From assembly GCA_963819475.1 (NCBI GenBank), contig CAWFWE010000002.1:310001-374000 (forward strand): a stretch of 64,000 bases of DNA, given 5' to 3'. Origin of the DNA: DASUAS01 sp963819475 (GTDB taxonomy: Bacteria; Actinomycetota; Acidimicrobiia; IMCC26256; DASPTH01). Positions 34,673 through 45,307 of the stretch are shown in pieces. The position numbers and the translations under genes were made by a program. The notes beneath the pieces were generated by a model, which was given only the letters and a program-made list of their open reading frames with translations, was not told the DNA's origin and searched no databases. Every line of letters begins with the position of its first letter. Positions within the stretch are counted from its first letter, which is position 1.

Positions 34673-35098
34673 CTACCTGGTCGCGAGCAGGGCTTCTCGT
34701 TCGAGGAGCAGGACGAGCACCGAGTGTTCGAGTGGAGTGAGGTTCGAGAATTCGGCGCCGACCCGGTACCCCTCGGTGGTCTCGACGGCGTGCCGCACGA
34801 CGGCGGGGAGTTCCGCTCCTATGGATCCGGACTTGTCGAGCTCGACGCCGGCGAAGCCGAGCTTGTCGAGGCGCGACTGGCGTTCCGGACGAAATGCGAG
34901 GTCCCGTTGCTCCAGATCCAGGATGAGCGAGGCCCCGTCGGTCGGCACTGGTCCGTGGAGCTCGAGCCCGACACCGGTCTCCGAGACGTCCAGGACTCGG
35001 CAGCTGCACCACGGCTGCGACGCGTCGAGGCGATACCGAGCGGTCCAGACGGCCAATGAGCGGCGCTCGGCGCGACGCCGGTTCACGTTGAGTCGCAT
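34673..35098 (-). CDS. PilZ-domain protein
   Basis: 141 residues. The N-terminal RRRAERR carries the arginines of the c-di-GMP RxxxR motif, and VLDVSETGVGLEL supplies the (D/N)xSxxG motif about 27 residues on. Both PilZ hallmarks are present, so c-di-GMP binding is likely. ATG 35098 is preceded by GGGAGG. No output domain, so it would act through a partner. Confidence 0.82.
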   Translation of the reverse strand: MRLNVNRRRAERRSLAVWTARYRLDASQPWCSCRVLDVSETGVGLELHGPVPTDGASLILDLEQRDLAFRPERQSRLDKLGFAGVELDKSGSIGAELPAVVRHAVETTEGYRVGAEFSNLTPLEHSVLVLLLEREALLATR

Positions 35099-35295
35099 GA
35101 TGACCTCCCGCGGGCGCAGGACCTCCTGGAGAAGATCGGCAGGATGCCGACCACCTTGAGCGCAGTCGACCTGCCTTGTGACGCTTACCACTCAGTGTGC
35201 CTGACCGCCCACTCGGAGCGACAGCCCGACGGCGACGCGTGAACCAGTCGATCCGAAGCGCGCGCTGGTCGTCCCGGAGTCCGCGCGGGCCTCGG

Positions 35296-37686
<2,391 letters not shown>

Positions 37687-37729
37687 CGAGTCTCCATCGG
37701 CTGCGCGTGGCCGCTTGTCGCGGCGACGG

Positions 37730-38128
37730 TCAGGCTTGCGCGATGCGCACGAGGTTGCCCGACGGGTCGCGGAACGCGCAGTCGCGCGCGCCCCAGGGCT
37801 GGGACGTCGGCTCCTGGAGCACCTCGGCGCCCGACGCCCGGACCTTCTCGAACGTGGTGTCGAGGTCGTCGGAGCGGAAGATCGCCGCCTGCAGCGACCC
37901 CTGGGTGACGAGCGACAGGAGGGCGTCGCCCTCGGTCTGGGACAGGCCGCCGTGCGGCTGGAACAGGACGACGTCGAGGTCCTGCCCCGGGGCGCCGACG
38001 GTGACCCAGCGGAAGCCGTCGGAGGCTACGTCGTTGCGGACCTCGAGGCCGAGCGCGTCGCGGTAGAAGCCGAGCGCGGCGTCGGGGTCGTGGACGGGGA
38101 TGAACATGGCGGAGACGGTGACGGTCAT
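37730..38128 (-). CDS. VOC family protein
   Basis: 132 residues, single glyoxalase-type domain: SAMFIPVHDPDAALGFY at the start and FRDPSGNLVRIAQA at the end. It is 43 nt upstream of the UvrA paralogue and on the same strand, so the pair are probably co-transcribed. VOC proteins near resistance genes often bind or modify toxic compounds; that role here is inference. Confidence 0.85.
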   Translation of the reverse strand: MTVTVSAMFIPVHDPDAALGFYRDALGLEVRNDVASDGFRWVTVGAPGQDLDVVLFQPHGGLSQTEGDALLSLVTQGSLQAAIFRSDDLDTTFEKVRASGAEVLQEPTSQPWGARDCAFRDPSGNLVRIAQA

Positions 38129-38216
38129 GCGACGACCCTACGAGCACCGACCGGTTGCGTGCTTCTCCGATCCTGCTCGGTGCCCGGCCGGGTCGGGCGC
38201 CCGGTGCGGTCGTAGC

Positions 38217-39101
38217 TCAGGCAGCGGTGTTGACGGTCCGGCTGACCCGTGTGGTGTAGAACGCCCTGATCAGTCCGGCGATCTCGTCCGCGTGGTCTTC
38301 GAGGGCGAAGTGGCCGGTGTCGAGGAGGTGCAGCTCGGCGTCGGGCACATCCCGCACGAAGGCCTTTCCGCCTTCGGGCGTGAAGATGGGGTCGTGTGCG
38401 CCCCACACGATGAGGGTTGCCGGCCGGTGGCGTCGCAGGTACTCGTGCCAGGTGGGGTATTGCGCGGGATTGGTGCGGTAGTCGTAGAAGAGGTCCAGGT
38501 TGATTCGCCGCGCGTTCGGCCTCGCCAGAACGGCGAGGTCGAGGTTCCAGTTGTCGGGGCTGATGAACTCGGGGTCGCGGGTGCCCTCGGTGTAGATCCA
38601 TTTGACGCCGTCGGGCTCGAGGAAGGTGTGGAGCGGCTTCTCGGTCTCGGGTGTGCGGTTGTGCCAGAGGGCGTTTCGGAGTGCATCCCAGACGCCGGTG
38701 AACCCTTCCTCGTAGGCGTTGCCGTTCTGGATGACGAGGAAGTCGACGGCGTGCGGCCGGCGGAGCGCGAGCCGGAAGCCCACGGGGGCTCCGTAGTCCT
38801 GCATGAACAGGCCGTAGTGCGACAGCCCGAGGTGGTCGACCAGCGCCTCGACGGTGCCGGCGAGATGATCGAAGGTGTACGTCCACTCGTCCGGGTCGGG
38901 TGCTTCGCTGTTCCCGAAGCCTGGGTAGTCCGGCGCGACAAGATGGAACCGGTCGGCGAGCGCCTCCATCAGGTGGCGGTACATGAACGACGACGCCGGG
39001 AAGCCGTGCAGGAGCAGAAGGGCCGGGCTGGCCGGGTCACCGGCTTCGCGATAGGCGACGTTCACGCCGGCGACGGCTGCGGATCGGTACCGAAGCGACA
39101 T
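38217..39101 (-). CDS. Alpha/beta hydrolase with Asp nucleophile (epoxide hydrolase / haloalkane dehalogenase type)
   Basis: 294 residues. The N-terminal LLLHGFPASSF oxyanion region is followed by FMQDYGAPVGF, with Asp102 at the nucleophile position where esterases have Ser. An acid residue is in VWGAHDPIF, and LDTGHFALEDH carries the catalytic His. This set is that of epoxide hydrolases and haloalkane dehalogenases. The start ATG 39101 gives MSLRYRSAAVAGVNVAYRE. It is the last gene of the SARP-adjacent operon, about 48 nt after the diiron oxygenase. Confidence 0.88.
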   Translation of the reverse strand: MSLRYRSAAVAGVNVAYREAGDPASPALLLLHGFPASSFMYRHLMEALADRFHLVAPDYPGFGNSEAPDPDEWTYTFDHLAGTVEALVDHLGLSHYGLFMQDYGAPVGFRLALRRPHAVDFLVIQNGNAYEEGFTGVWDALRNALWHNRTPETEKPLHTFLEPDGVKWIYTEGTRDPEFISPDNWNLDLAVLARPNARRINLDLFYDYRTNPAQYPTWHEYLRRHRPATLIVWGAHDPIFTPEGGKAFVRDVPDAELHLLDTGHFALEDHADEIAGLIRAFYTTRVSRTVNTAA

Positions 39102-39149
39102 GGCTGTTCTCCATTCGAATCGATGTGGTTGCCCACGGATGGGGTGCAT

Positions 39150-40064
39150 TCAGGCGGCGAGTGCCCGCGCCGCGGTTGCGATCTTGGCGGCGCCGGTAGT
39201 GGTGACTTGCTCGACGATCCGGACGAAGTGGGGATGTTGGAGCCCGGAGACGAGGAACGTCCAGCGGTAGGCGCGCCGCTGCTCGGTGCGGATCTCGTCG
39301 CGCTCGTCGTCCGTGAAGGTACGGCGGGAGGCCCGCTGCAGCGCGTCGATGTCAAGTTCGATCTGCTGGCCGAGGAGCCCGTCGACGGCACCGCCCAAAT
39401 CGAGCAGTTGATCGATTGCCTGCTCTCGTTCGTCGGTGGTGAGCTCGCCCGCGACCTCGTCGATCAGGAGGCTGTCCATGCGGGCGTGACGTGATTCGTC
39501 GATCCAGTGGAAGCGGAGGATGTCCCTGAAGAGCCCATCGAGCTCGGCGCGGTCTTGGACGTGTTCGGTGTAGTGGAGTTGCGTGAGCCATTCGATCATG
39601 CTGGTGAGCAGCAGGGCCGTGAGCGGCGAGGCGTCGAGGACGACCTTGGCGACCTCTTCGCGCCCGGGGACCAGGCCGCAGGTCACCCGGAAGCCGGCCT
39701 CGAACTGCTCGCCGGCCCGGCGCAGCATCTCTTGGTGCTTGACCTCTTCTTCCGCGAAGCGCAGCAGCGACCACAGCCGGGTTTCGTCGCCGTAGACGTC
39801 GGTGCGGGCACGGTCGATCACGAGGGGGACGATGTACTCCTCGACGAAGGCGAAGATGTGGCAGTAGCTGTTCCCGCGGATCTGGTTGAGCAACCGCTTT
39901 TCGTCATCGGTGAGGCAGCCGACGCCGTTCACACCCGCGATCCGGTCGGGCAGGAACGGCTTGTCGAAGTCGAGGGCCCGGCGGCGGAAACAGTCCTCCA
40001 CGGTCCAGGCGTTGGCTACCGATCCCCTGAGGCAGGCCTCATAGCTGTAGTCGTGTGTCAACAT
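39150..40064 (-). CDS. Diiron oxygenase of the ferritin-like / AurF group
   Basis: 304 residues, all helical. Iron-ligand motifs are E75/E76 in FVEEYIVP, ExxH in EEEVKH (E107, H110) and E190/H193 in HWIDESRHARMD. A carboxylate pair and two ExxH sites fit a diiron N- or C-oxygenase of the AurF type. It starts 13 nt after the DUF1059 stop with a GAGGAGG ribosome-binding site. With a following Asp-nucleophile hydrolase and a divergent SARP activator it may belong to a small specialised-metabolism unit. Confidence 0.82.
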   Translation of the reverse strand: MLTHDYSYEACLRGSVANAWTVEDCFRRRALDFDKPFLPDRIAGVNGVGCLTDDEKRLLNQIRGNSYCHIFAFVEEYIVPLVIDRARTDVYGDETRLWSLLRFAEEEVKHQEMLRRAGEQFEAGFRVTCGLVPGREEVAKVVLDASPLTALLLTSMIEWLTQLHYTEHVQDRAELDGLFRDILRFHWIDESRHARMDSLLIDEVAGELTTDEREQAIDQLLDLGGAVDGLLGQQIELDIDALQRASRRTFTDDERDEIRTEQRRAYRWTFLVSGLQHPHFVRIVEQVTTTGAAKIATAARALAA

Positions 40065-40077
40065 GGGATCCCTCCTC

Positions 40078-40227
40078 TCACACCGGCACCGCCAACGACA
40101 GGACCTGCTCGCGGGTGAGCTCCATGCCGTGCGCCTCGCGAGCGTGCTTCTGGGCGGCGGCCACGAGCTCGTCGTCCGAGTCGCCCTGCACGACGCGTCC
40201 GCAGTCGCAGTTGATGATCTTCGTCAT
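40078..40227 (-). CDS. DUF1059 small protein
   Basis: 49 residues: MTKIINCDCGRVVQGDSD followed by a helix (ELVAAAQKHAREAHG) and LTREQVLSL. The CxCG start and the KHAREAHGMELT pattern match DUF1059. A CAGGGGAGG ribosome-binding site precedes the ATG at 40227. It is the first gene of the operon with the diiron oxygenase. Function unknown. It is too short to be caught by length-filtered gene prediction. Confidence 0.82.
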   Translation of the reverse strand: MTKIINCDCGRVVQGDSDDELVAAAQKHAREAHGMELTREQVLSLAVPV

Positions 40228-40254
40228 CGCGAACCTCCCCTGACGGTCAGTGCG

Positions 40255-40310
40255 ACACTAGGAAGCAGCGTCTGGTGGTCGGTTGGAAAGGATCTGGCGA
40301 TTGTCTGGAA
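40255..40310 (-). promoter_or_regulatory. Candidate SARP box (four repeats at 11-bp spacing) with -10 hexamer
   Basis: On the plus strand, TCTGG, GTTGG, TCTGG and TCTGG begin at 40271, 40282, 40293 and 40304, each exactly 11 bp apart. Read toward the DUF1059 gene they are CCAGA-type repeats, and TAGTGT (40260-40255) starts 8 bp after the heptamer CCAGACG. Direct repeats of 11-bp pitch 8 bp before a -10 are the known arrangement of SARP-activated promoters. The SARP gene begins at 40313, immediately beside them. Confidence 0.65.
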
Positions 40311-40312
40311 CA

Positions 40313-41056
40313 GTGCGGGTGCGGCTGCTGGGCCGGCTGGGCATCGAGCACGGGCAACGCTGGCTCGATGGCTCCGCGCTTCCCGGCCGCCAGGGGCGGA
40401 TCGTCCTCGCCTACCTCGCGCTGTGCCACTACCCCGTTTCCCGGGACGAGCTGGCGGACCTCGTGTGGCCTGACGGGCTCACCGCGGCGTGGGAGCGCGA
40501 CCTGTCGGCAGTCGTCTCGAAGGTGCGCGCCGCCCTCGACTCGGTCGACCTCGGCCCGCTGCTGCACGGCGCCCTCGGCTGCTACGAGCTCCAGCTTCCC
40601 CCCACCTCCAGGATCGACGTCGAGGATGCCGTCCGGTTCGTCGAGGACGCCGAGACAGCGTGGCGCGTCGGGAACCGCGACGTCGCCGTCCCGGCCGCCG
40701 CCGCGGCCGCCAACCTCGCCCGGCGGCCATTCCTGCCGGCCGAGCGCGGCCTGTGGATCGAGCGGCGGCGCGATGACCTTCGCGCCACGCTGCTGCGCGC
40801 CCTCGACGTGCTCGCACAAGGCCTGACCGGGGGCCCATATCAGGACGACGCCCTCCGCTACACCAAGGAAGCCATCGCGCTGGACCCATACCGCGAGACC
40901 AGCTACGTCCAACTCATGCGCCTCCACATGAGCCAGGGGAACCGGGCCGAAGCCCTCCGGGCATACGAGCAGTGCCGGGCACTCCTCGCCCACGATCTCG
41001 GCGTGACCCCCTCATCGCCGACGCAGGCCGTCTACCGCGAGGTGCTCGGTCCCTGA
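40313..41056 (+). CDS. SARP-family transcriptional activator (winged helix plus BTAD)
   Basis: 247 residues. The N-terminal OmpR-type winged helix (VRVRLLGRLGIEHG to about residue 95, including RQGRIVLAYLALCHYPVSRDELADL) is followed by a BTAD TPR domain (about 100-247) containing EAIALDPYRETSYVQLMRLH. There is no ATPase extension, so it resembles the small pathway-specific regulators. GTG 40313 is preferred over a TTG at 40283 because it gives a normal SARP N-terminus and leaves the repeats upstream of the gene. It probably activates the divergent operon and perhaps itself. Confidence 0.88.
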   Translation: MRVRLLGRLGIEHGQRWLDGSALPGRQGRIVLAYLALCHYPVSRDELADLVWPDGLTAAWERDLSAVVSKVRAALDSVDLGPLLHGALGCYELQLPPTSRIDVEDAVRFVEDAETAWRVGNRDVAVPAAAAAANLARRPFLPAERGLWIERRRDDLRATLLRALDVLAQGLTGGPYQDDALRYTKEAIALDPYRETSYVQLMRLHMSQGNRAEALRAYEQCRALLAHDLGVTPSSPTQAVYREVLGP

Positions 41057-41133
41057 CGGACACCAGGCACCGGTCCCCGTGCCGCGGGCGTAGGTATCTC
41101 TCGCTCTTCCCCGCCGCTCTGGTTGGGCATGAA

Positions 41134-41170
41134 GGGGTCCCTTGGGTGCAGCACAACCCCAAGGGGCCCC
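41134..41170 (+). terminator. Hairpin terminator after the SARP gene
   Basis: GGGGTCCCTTGGG (41134-41146) pairs with CCCAAGGGGCCCC (41158-41170), allowing one G-U pair, around an 11-nt loop. There is no T-run. The 215-bp gap 41057-41271 otherwise shows only a weak ribosome-binding site before the MFS gene. Confidence 0.7.
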
Positions 41171-41271
41171 TGGGACGCTCTGGTGGCCGCGGCCGCCCTG
41201 CGGAGGATCTAGGCGGGAATGGCCGTTTTCCTACACGATGCAGTGCCGCATGAGCGGGGGATGACGGCGGC

Positions 41272-42531
41272 GTGATGTACCCGTCGGTGCGACCGACCGC
41301 CGTGCTCGAAGCCCCGCCGACCCCCCCTGCGGACCAGGCGCAGCGCGGCCGTCGGGTGCCTGCGAACGTCATCTATCTCGGTCTGACGAGCATGTTCACC
41401 GACGTGTCGTCGGAGATGGTCAACTCGGTGCTGGCGATCTATCTCGTCTTCCAGCTGCGCTTCACGCCGCTGGAGTTCGGGTTGTTCAACGGCATCTATC
41501 TTGCGGTTTCGGGCCTGATGACGATCGCGGGCGGGGTGATCGCGGACCGCAGCCGACGGTACAAGGAGGTCGCCGGCGCAGGGTACGGAGTCTCGGCTGC
41601 GTGCAAGCTCGGATTGCTGGCCGCCCGCAACGCACCGTTTCCTGCGTCGCTCGCGCTGTTCACCGATCGGGTCGGGAAAGGTGTCCGCAGCGCACCGCGC
41701 GACGCACTGATCTCGCTGAGCTCGCAGCCGGAGCGCCTCGGCACGAACTTCGGGGTGCACCGCGCCTTCGACACGGCAGGCGCGGTCGCGGGACCCATCG
41801 TCGCCTTCCTCATCTTGCGCGCCGCGCCAAACGGGTACGACGCCGTGTTCGTGGTCTCGTTCCTCGTCGCGTTGATCGGACTCGGGGTGCTCGTGTTCTT
41901 CGTGCAGAACAAGCGCAATGGTTCCGCGCCTCACACGGTGACGTGGCCTGCCGCGATCAAGCTCGCGACGAAAGAGCCGTTTCGGACGCTCGTCGCCGTC
42001 GGTTCGCTGTTCGGGCTGTTCACGATGGCCGACGCGTTCATCTATCTCACGTTCCGAGAGAGCACTTCGTTCCAGACGCAGTACTTTCCGCTGCTCTACG
42101 TGGGCACTGCCATCAGCTATCTCGTCCTCGCGGTTCCGCTCGGGAGCGCGGCCGATCGGATCGGGCGGTCGCGCGTGTTCCTCGGCGGATATGTGCTCCT
42201 GCTCGGCGTCTATCTGCTGTTGCTCGTGCCGTCGCCGGACGGCGTCGACCTCGTGATCATCCTGGCCCTGCTCGGCGCCTTCTACGCGTGCACCGATGGT
42301 GTCCTGGTCGCGATGGCGAGCACGGCGATCCCGCGCGAGCAACGAACCTCGGGCATCGCCGTGTTGACGTCGGCTGCGGCGATCAGTGCGTTCGTCTCCT
42401 CACTCGGGTTCGGGGCGATGTGGAGCTGGTGGGGCCCGACGACCACGGTCAAGGCCTTCGCGATCGCCCTCGCCGTGATGATCGTCGCCGCGGCGCGGTG
42501 GCTGCAGATCCGCACGCGGCGGTACGGATGA
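41272..42531 (+). CDS. MFS transporter
   Basis: About 419 residues with twelve predicted membrane helices. The first-loop motif is GGVIADRSRRYKEV, and the second-half loop is GSAADRIGRSR, as in the major facilitator superfamily. RVGKGVRSAPRDALIS is close to the pattern of the MFS family containing bacterial tetracycline- and NarK-like members; substrate unknown. The start is GTG 41272 or the adjoining ATG 41275. Its stop overlaps the ATG of the beta-propeller gene (ATGA). Confidence 0.88.
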   Translation: MMYPSVRPTAVLEAPPTPPADQAQRGRRVPANVIYLGLTSMFTDVSSEMVNSVLAIYLVFQLRFTPLEFGLFNGIYLAVSGLMTIAGGVIADRSRRYKEVAGAGYGVSAACKLGLLAARNAPFPASLALFTDRVGKGVRSAPRDALISLSSQPERLGTNFGVHRAFDTAGAVAGPIVAFLILRAAPNGYDAVFVVSFLVALIGLGVLVFFVQNKRNGSAPHTVTWPAAIKLATKEPFRTLVAVGSLFGLFTMADAFIYLTFRESTSFQTQYFPLLYVGTAISYLVLAVPLGSAADRIGRSRVFLGGYVLLLGVYLLLLVPSPDGVDLVIILALLGAFYACTDGVLVAMASTAIPREQRTSGIAVLTSAAAISAFVSSLGFGAMWSWWGPTTTVKAFAIALAVMIVAAARWLQIRTRRYG

Positions 42532-43613
42532 GCAGCGGCCGTCCCCCGAAGTCCGAGGAATCCGCGGCCGGACCACGGATGGGAGTGAGAGTCGCGCTCT
42601 TCACCGTCCTGGTCGTCGTCTGCGTTGCCGTCGGCGGCGCGTATGTCGTGTACGCGCGCAGCAACGACCCCCGCAACGGCGAGCCGACGGAGCCGCTTGC
42701 GGCGAGCGAGACGAAGCTCGCCGCAGTCTTGGCCGAACCTCACGTCGCATTCCGCAACACCGAACTCGGATCGAACTACGGCAAGGTCGAGCTCGCCCCG
42801 CTCTCGGCACCGTCGGGGCCGCGCTTCGTCACGCCGCTCGATTGCGATCGTGTGGCGATGGCGCATGACGTCGGCGTGTGCCTGACCACCGATCAAGGCG
42901 TCGTGACGACATACAGAGGCGAGATCTTCGACGCGCAGTTCCGAGTCGTCCACGAGTTTCCGCTTCCAGGACTTCCCAGCCGCGTGCGCCTCTCTCCCGA
43001 CGGAAGGTACGCGGCGATGACGGTGTTCGTGTACGGCGACTCGTACGCCGCACAGAACTTCTCCACGCGGGCGCTGTTCGTCGACACATCCTCGGGCGCG
43101 GTGCTCGGCGACCTCGAAGGCTTCGACGTCACGCAGGACGGCGAGACCGTCACCGCCATCAGTCGCAACTACTGGGGCGTCACGTTCGCGGCCGACAGCA
43201 ACACCTTCTACGCCACCCTCGCCGTCGGCGCCGAGATCCATCTGATCGAGGGCGATCTGCGAGAGCGCGAGGCACACACGATTGCCGACGACACCGAATG
43301 TCCGTCCCTTTCACCCGACCAGACTCGCGTCGCGTACAAGAAGCGCGTGGGCGGCGGGTTCACGGCGGTGAAGTGGCGCCTCCATGTCCTCGACCTCCGC
43401 ACCGGTCGCGACCGTGAGCTGGCCGAGACTCGCAGCGTCGACGATCAAGTCGAATGGCTCGACAACTCGACGGTGCTGTACGCCTTGCCCCGCACACCGT
43501 CGGGCTCGGACGCGACGGACACGTACGCGGTTCCCGCCGACGGATCGGGCGCACCCAAATTGTTCATCCGCGGCGCATGGTCACCTGCGGTCGCCCCGGT
43601 CGGCTCATCCTGA
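42528..43613 (+). CDS. Membrane-anchored TolB-like beta-propeller protein
   Basis: 361 residues. A single N-terminal membrane helix (about 22-45) precedes an extracytoplasmic propeller with repeats such as RVRLSPDGRYAAMTVF, LSPDQTRVAYKK and WRLHVLDLRTGRDREL. Translation is coupled to the MFS gene through a 4-nt ATGA overlap, so it may serve the same transport process. The C-terminal end overlaps the convergent lipoprotein gene by 9 nt. Function unknown. Confidence 0.75.
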   Translation: MSSGRPPKSEESAAGPRMGVRVALFTVLVVVCVAVGGAYVVYARSNDPRNGEPTEPLAASETKLAAVLAEPHVAFRNTELGSNYGKVELAPLSAPSGPRFVTPLDCDRVAMAHDVGVCLTTDQGVVTTYRGEIFDAQFRVVHEFPLPGLPSRVRLSPDGRYAAMTVFVYGDSYAAQNFSTRALFVDTSSGAVLGDLEGFDVTQDGETVTAISRNYWGVTFAADSNTFYATLAVGAEIHLIEGDLREREAHTIADDTECPSLSPDQTRVAYKKRVGGGFTAVKWRLHVLDLRTGRDRELAETRSVDDQVEWLDNSTVLYALPRTPSGSDATDTYAVPADGSGAPKLFIRGAWSPAVAPVGSS

Positions 43614-44180
43614 GTGACCCTGCTGGGCGAGTCGGCCGAGCACGGTGGTCGCGACGGCTCGCATTGCATCGTCAGTCGCGTGGGGTGAGACTCCGATTTG
43701 CACGAGCGCAGTGTCGTGTCGGAACAAGATCGCGTCGAACGCCGACGAGTGCACGACCGTCGCTTCATCGGCGAATCCCGGCAGCGGAACCGTCTCGAAG
43801 CCCGGTGCGTTGACGATCGACTGCACCCACGTCGGATACTCCGCCTGTGCGGAGGCCGGAGAGAAGTCGACCTTGGCTTCGATCTCCGCATAGGTCGACG
43901 GCTCGTCCGACGCCGCAAACCTGCAGCTCCCCGCCTTGGCGCCCCCGGAAGCCCCGTGCTCGACGGCGTGACCCAGCAAGAATGATGCATCGCCGGTGGT
44001 CATCAAACGGCACGTATCGATCACCGCCACACCGGGCTCCGTGCTCGGCGTCGTCGATCCGTCGATGGCGCTGCGTCCGGTCCCCGGCTGCGACTGCGAC
44101 TGCGACTGCGAGGATCCCGCGCCCGAGCAACCCGCGAGCGTCAACGCGCACGCGATGGCGATGGCCAGCCTCCACATCAT
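43605..44180 (-). CDS. DUF3558-like lipoprotein
   Basis: 191 residues. The signal sequence ends in LTLAGCSG (lipobox LAGC), so the mature protein should be lipid-anchored outside the cell. A SQSQSQSQ stretch is encoded by four CTGCGA-type hexamer repeats. The following globular part has DTCRLMTTGDASFLLGH and a later SCRFAAS, the Cys pattern of DUF3558-like lipoproteins. ATG 44180 was chosen as the start closest to the signal. It is divergent from the nickel/cobalt transporter gene. Confidence 0.75.
   Translation of the reverse strand: MMWRLAIAIACALTLAGCSGAGSSQSQSQSQPGTGRSAIDGSTTPSTEPGVAVIDTCRLMTTGDASFLLGHAVEHGASGGAKAGSCRFAASDEPSTYAEIEAKVDFSPASAQAEYPTWVQSIVNAPGFETVPLPGFADEATVVHSSAFDAILFRHDTALVQIGVSPHATDDAMRAVATTVLGRLAQQGHSG
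44088..44111. repeat. Hexanucleotide tandem repeat (CTGCGA x4)
   Basis: Four perfect head-to-tail copies of CTGCGA within the lipoprotein gene encode the (SQ)4 linker on the minus strand. Such runs can change length by slippage, which would vary the linker without a frameshift because the unit is two codons. Confidence 0.75.
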
Positions 44181-44278
44181 CGAGCCTCCGCGCGAGCCGC
44201 GCCTGGATCGGAAGTTAGCAGTCCGAGAGAGCTTCATCCATGTGGGCGGGAGGAGCGAACACAGCGAAGGTGAACGCG

Positions 44279-45235
44279 ATGAGGAGGACGGCGATGCCTG
44301 CGCTCGTGGCGACAGTCGGCGTACACAATGCCTTTGACGTCGGTCTCCTGCTGACCGCATTCGGATTCGGCTTTCGCCACGGCGTCGACTGGGACCACAT
44401 CGCCGCGCTCACCGACATCACGAGCTCGCAGCAGGAACCCCGACGATCGATGTGGTTCGCAACGCTCTACGCGCTCGGTCACGCCCTCGTCGTGTTCCTG
44501 CTCGGGTTCGCGGCCATCGTCCTGGCGCAACGGCTGCCCGCGGGTGTCGACGCCGTCATGGAGCGGTTCGTGGGCGCAACCCTCCTCATCTTGGGCTGCT
44601 ACGTCTTCTACGCCCTCGCCCGCCATGGTCGCGATTTCCGAATGCGGAGTCGCTGGATGCTCGTCTTCATCGGCGTGCGACGCGGCGTCCGGTGGCTCCG
44701 AGCACGACACGGAGTGACGAGCGAGCTGGTCGAGATCGAGCACGACCATGTTCACGCGCTCTCCGATCCCCACGATCTCGCCCATCAGCACGAGCATGAG
44801 CGGACGCGCGACGACGTCGTGTTGGTTGGCGCGGGCTCCGGACGCGCCGCACTGCCCGAGCATCGACACCAGCACCGTCATGTCCTTCCGGTGCCCGATG
44901 ATCCCTTCGCCGACTACGCGCCGCGAACAGCCTTCGGTATCGGAATGATCCATGGCATCGGCGCGGAGACACCCTCCCAAGTGCTCATCTTCGTGACGGC
45001 CGCGGGCGCCGGCGGGAAGGGGACTGGACTCCTCCTGCTCGTGGCCTTCCTCGTCGGGTTGCTCTCGTCCAACTCGGCGATCGCGTTCGCGGGCGTGTTC
45101 GGGTTCCTCGGCGCCGCTCGCAACTTCCGGCTCTACGTCGCCGTCTCGTGCGTGACCGCGCTGTTCAGCCTCGTGATCGGCACCATCTTCCTGTTCGGAG
45201 GCGGAGCGCTCCTCCCGGCGATGCTCGGTGGCTAG
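44279..45235 (+). CDS. NicO/HupE-like nickel or cobalt transporter with His-rich loop
   Basis: About 318 residues with six or more membrane helices. GFGFRHGVDWDHIAALTD contains the HxxxxDH metal motif of nickel/cobalt permeases (NicO family). A cytoplasmic loop between helices is His-rich (IEHDHVHALSDPHDLAHQHEHE, then EHRHQHRH), a common metal-binding loop. A GAAGGTGA ribosome-binding site favours ATG 44279; an ATG at 44240 is also in frame. Metal specificity is not determinable from sequence. Confidence 0.8.
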   Translation: MRRTAMPALVATVGVHNAFDVGLLLTAFGFGFRHGVDWDHIAALTDITSSQQEPRRSMWFATLYALGHALVVFLLGFAAIVLAQRLPAGVDAVMERFVGATLLILGCYVFYALARHGRDFRMRSRWMLVFIGVRRGVRWLRARHGVTSELVEIEHDHVHALSDPHDLAHQHEHERTRDDVVLVGAGSGRAALPEHRHQHRHVLPVPDDPFADYAPRTAFGIGMIHGIGAETPSQVLIFVTAAGAGGKGTGLLLLVAFLVGLLSSNSAIAFAGVFGFLGAARNFRLYVAVSCVTALFSLVIGTIFLFGGGALLPAMLGG

Positions 45236-45307
45236 TGATGTCGTGGCGGGCCACTCTCACCGACCATCCCTCATCGGGTACCAATGTGGATCGGCACCGG
45301 AGGCAAG

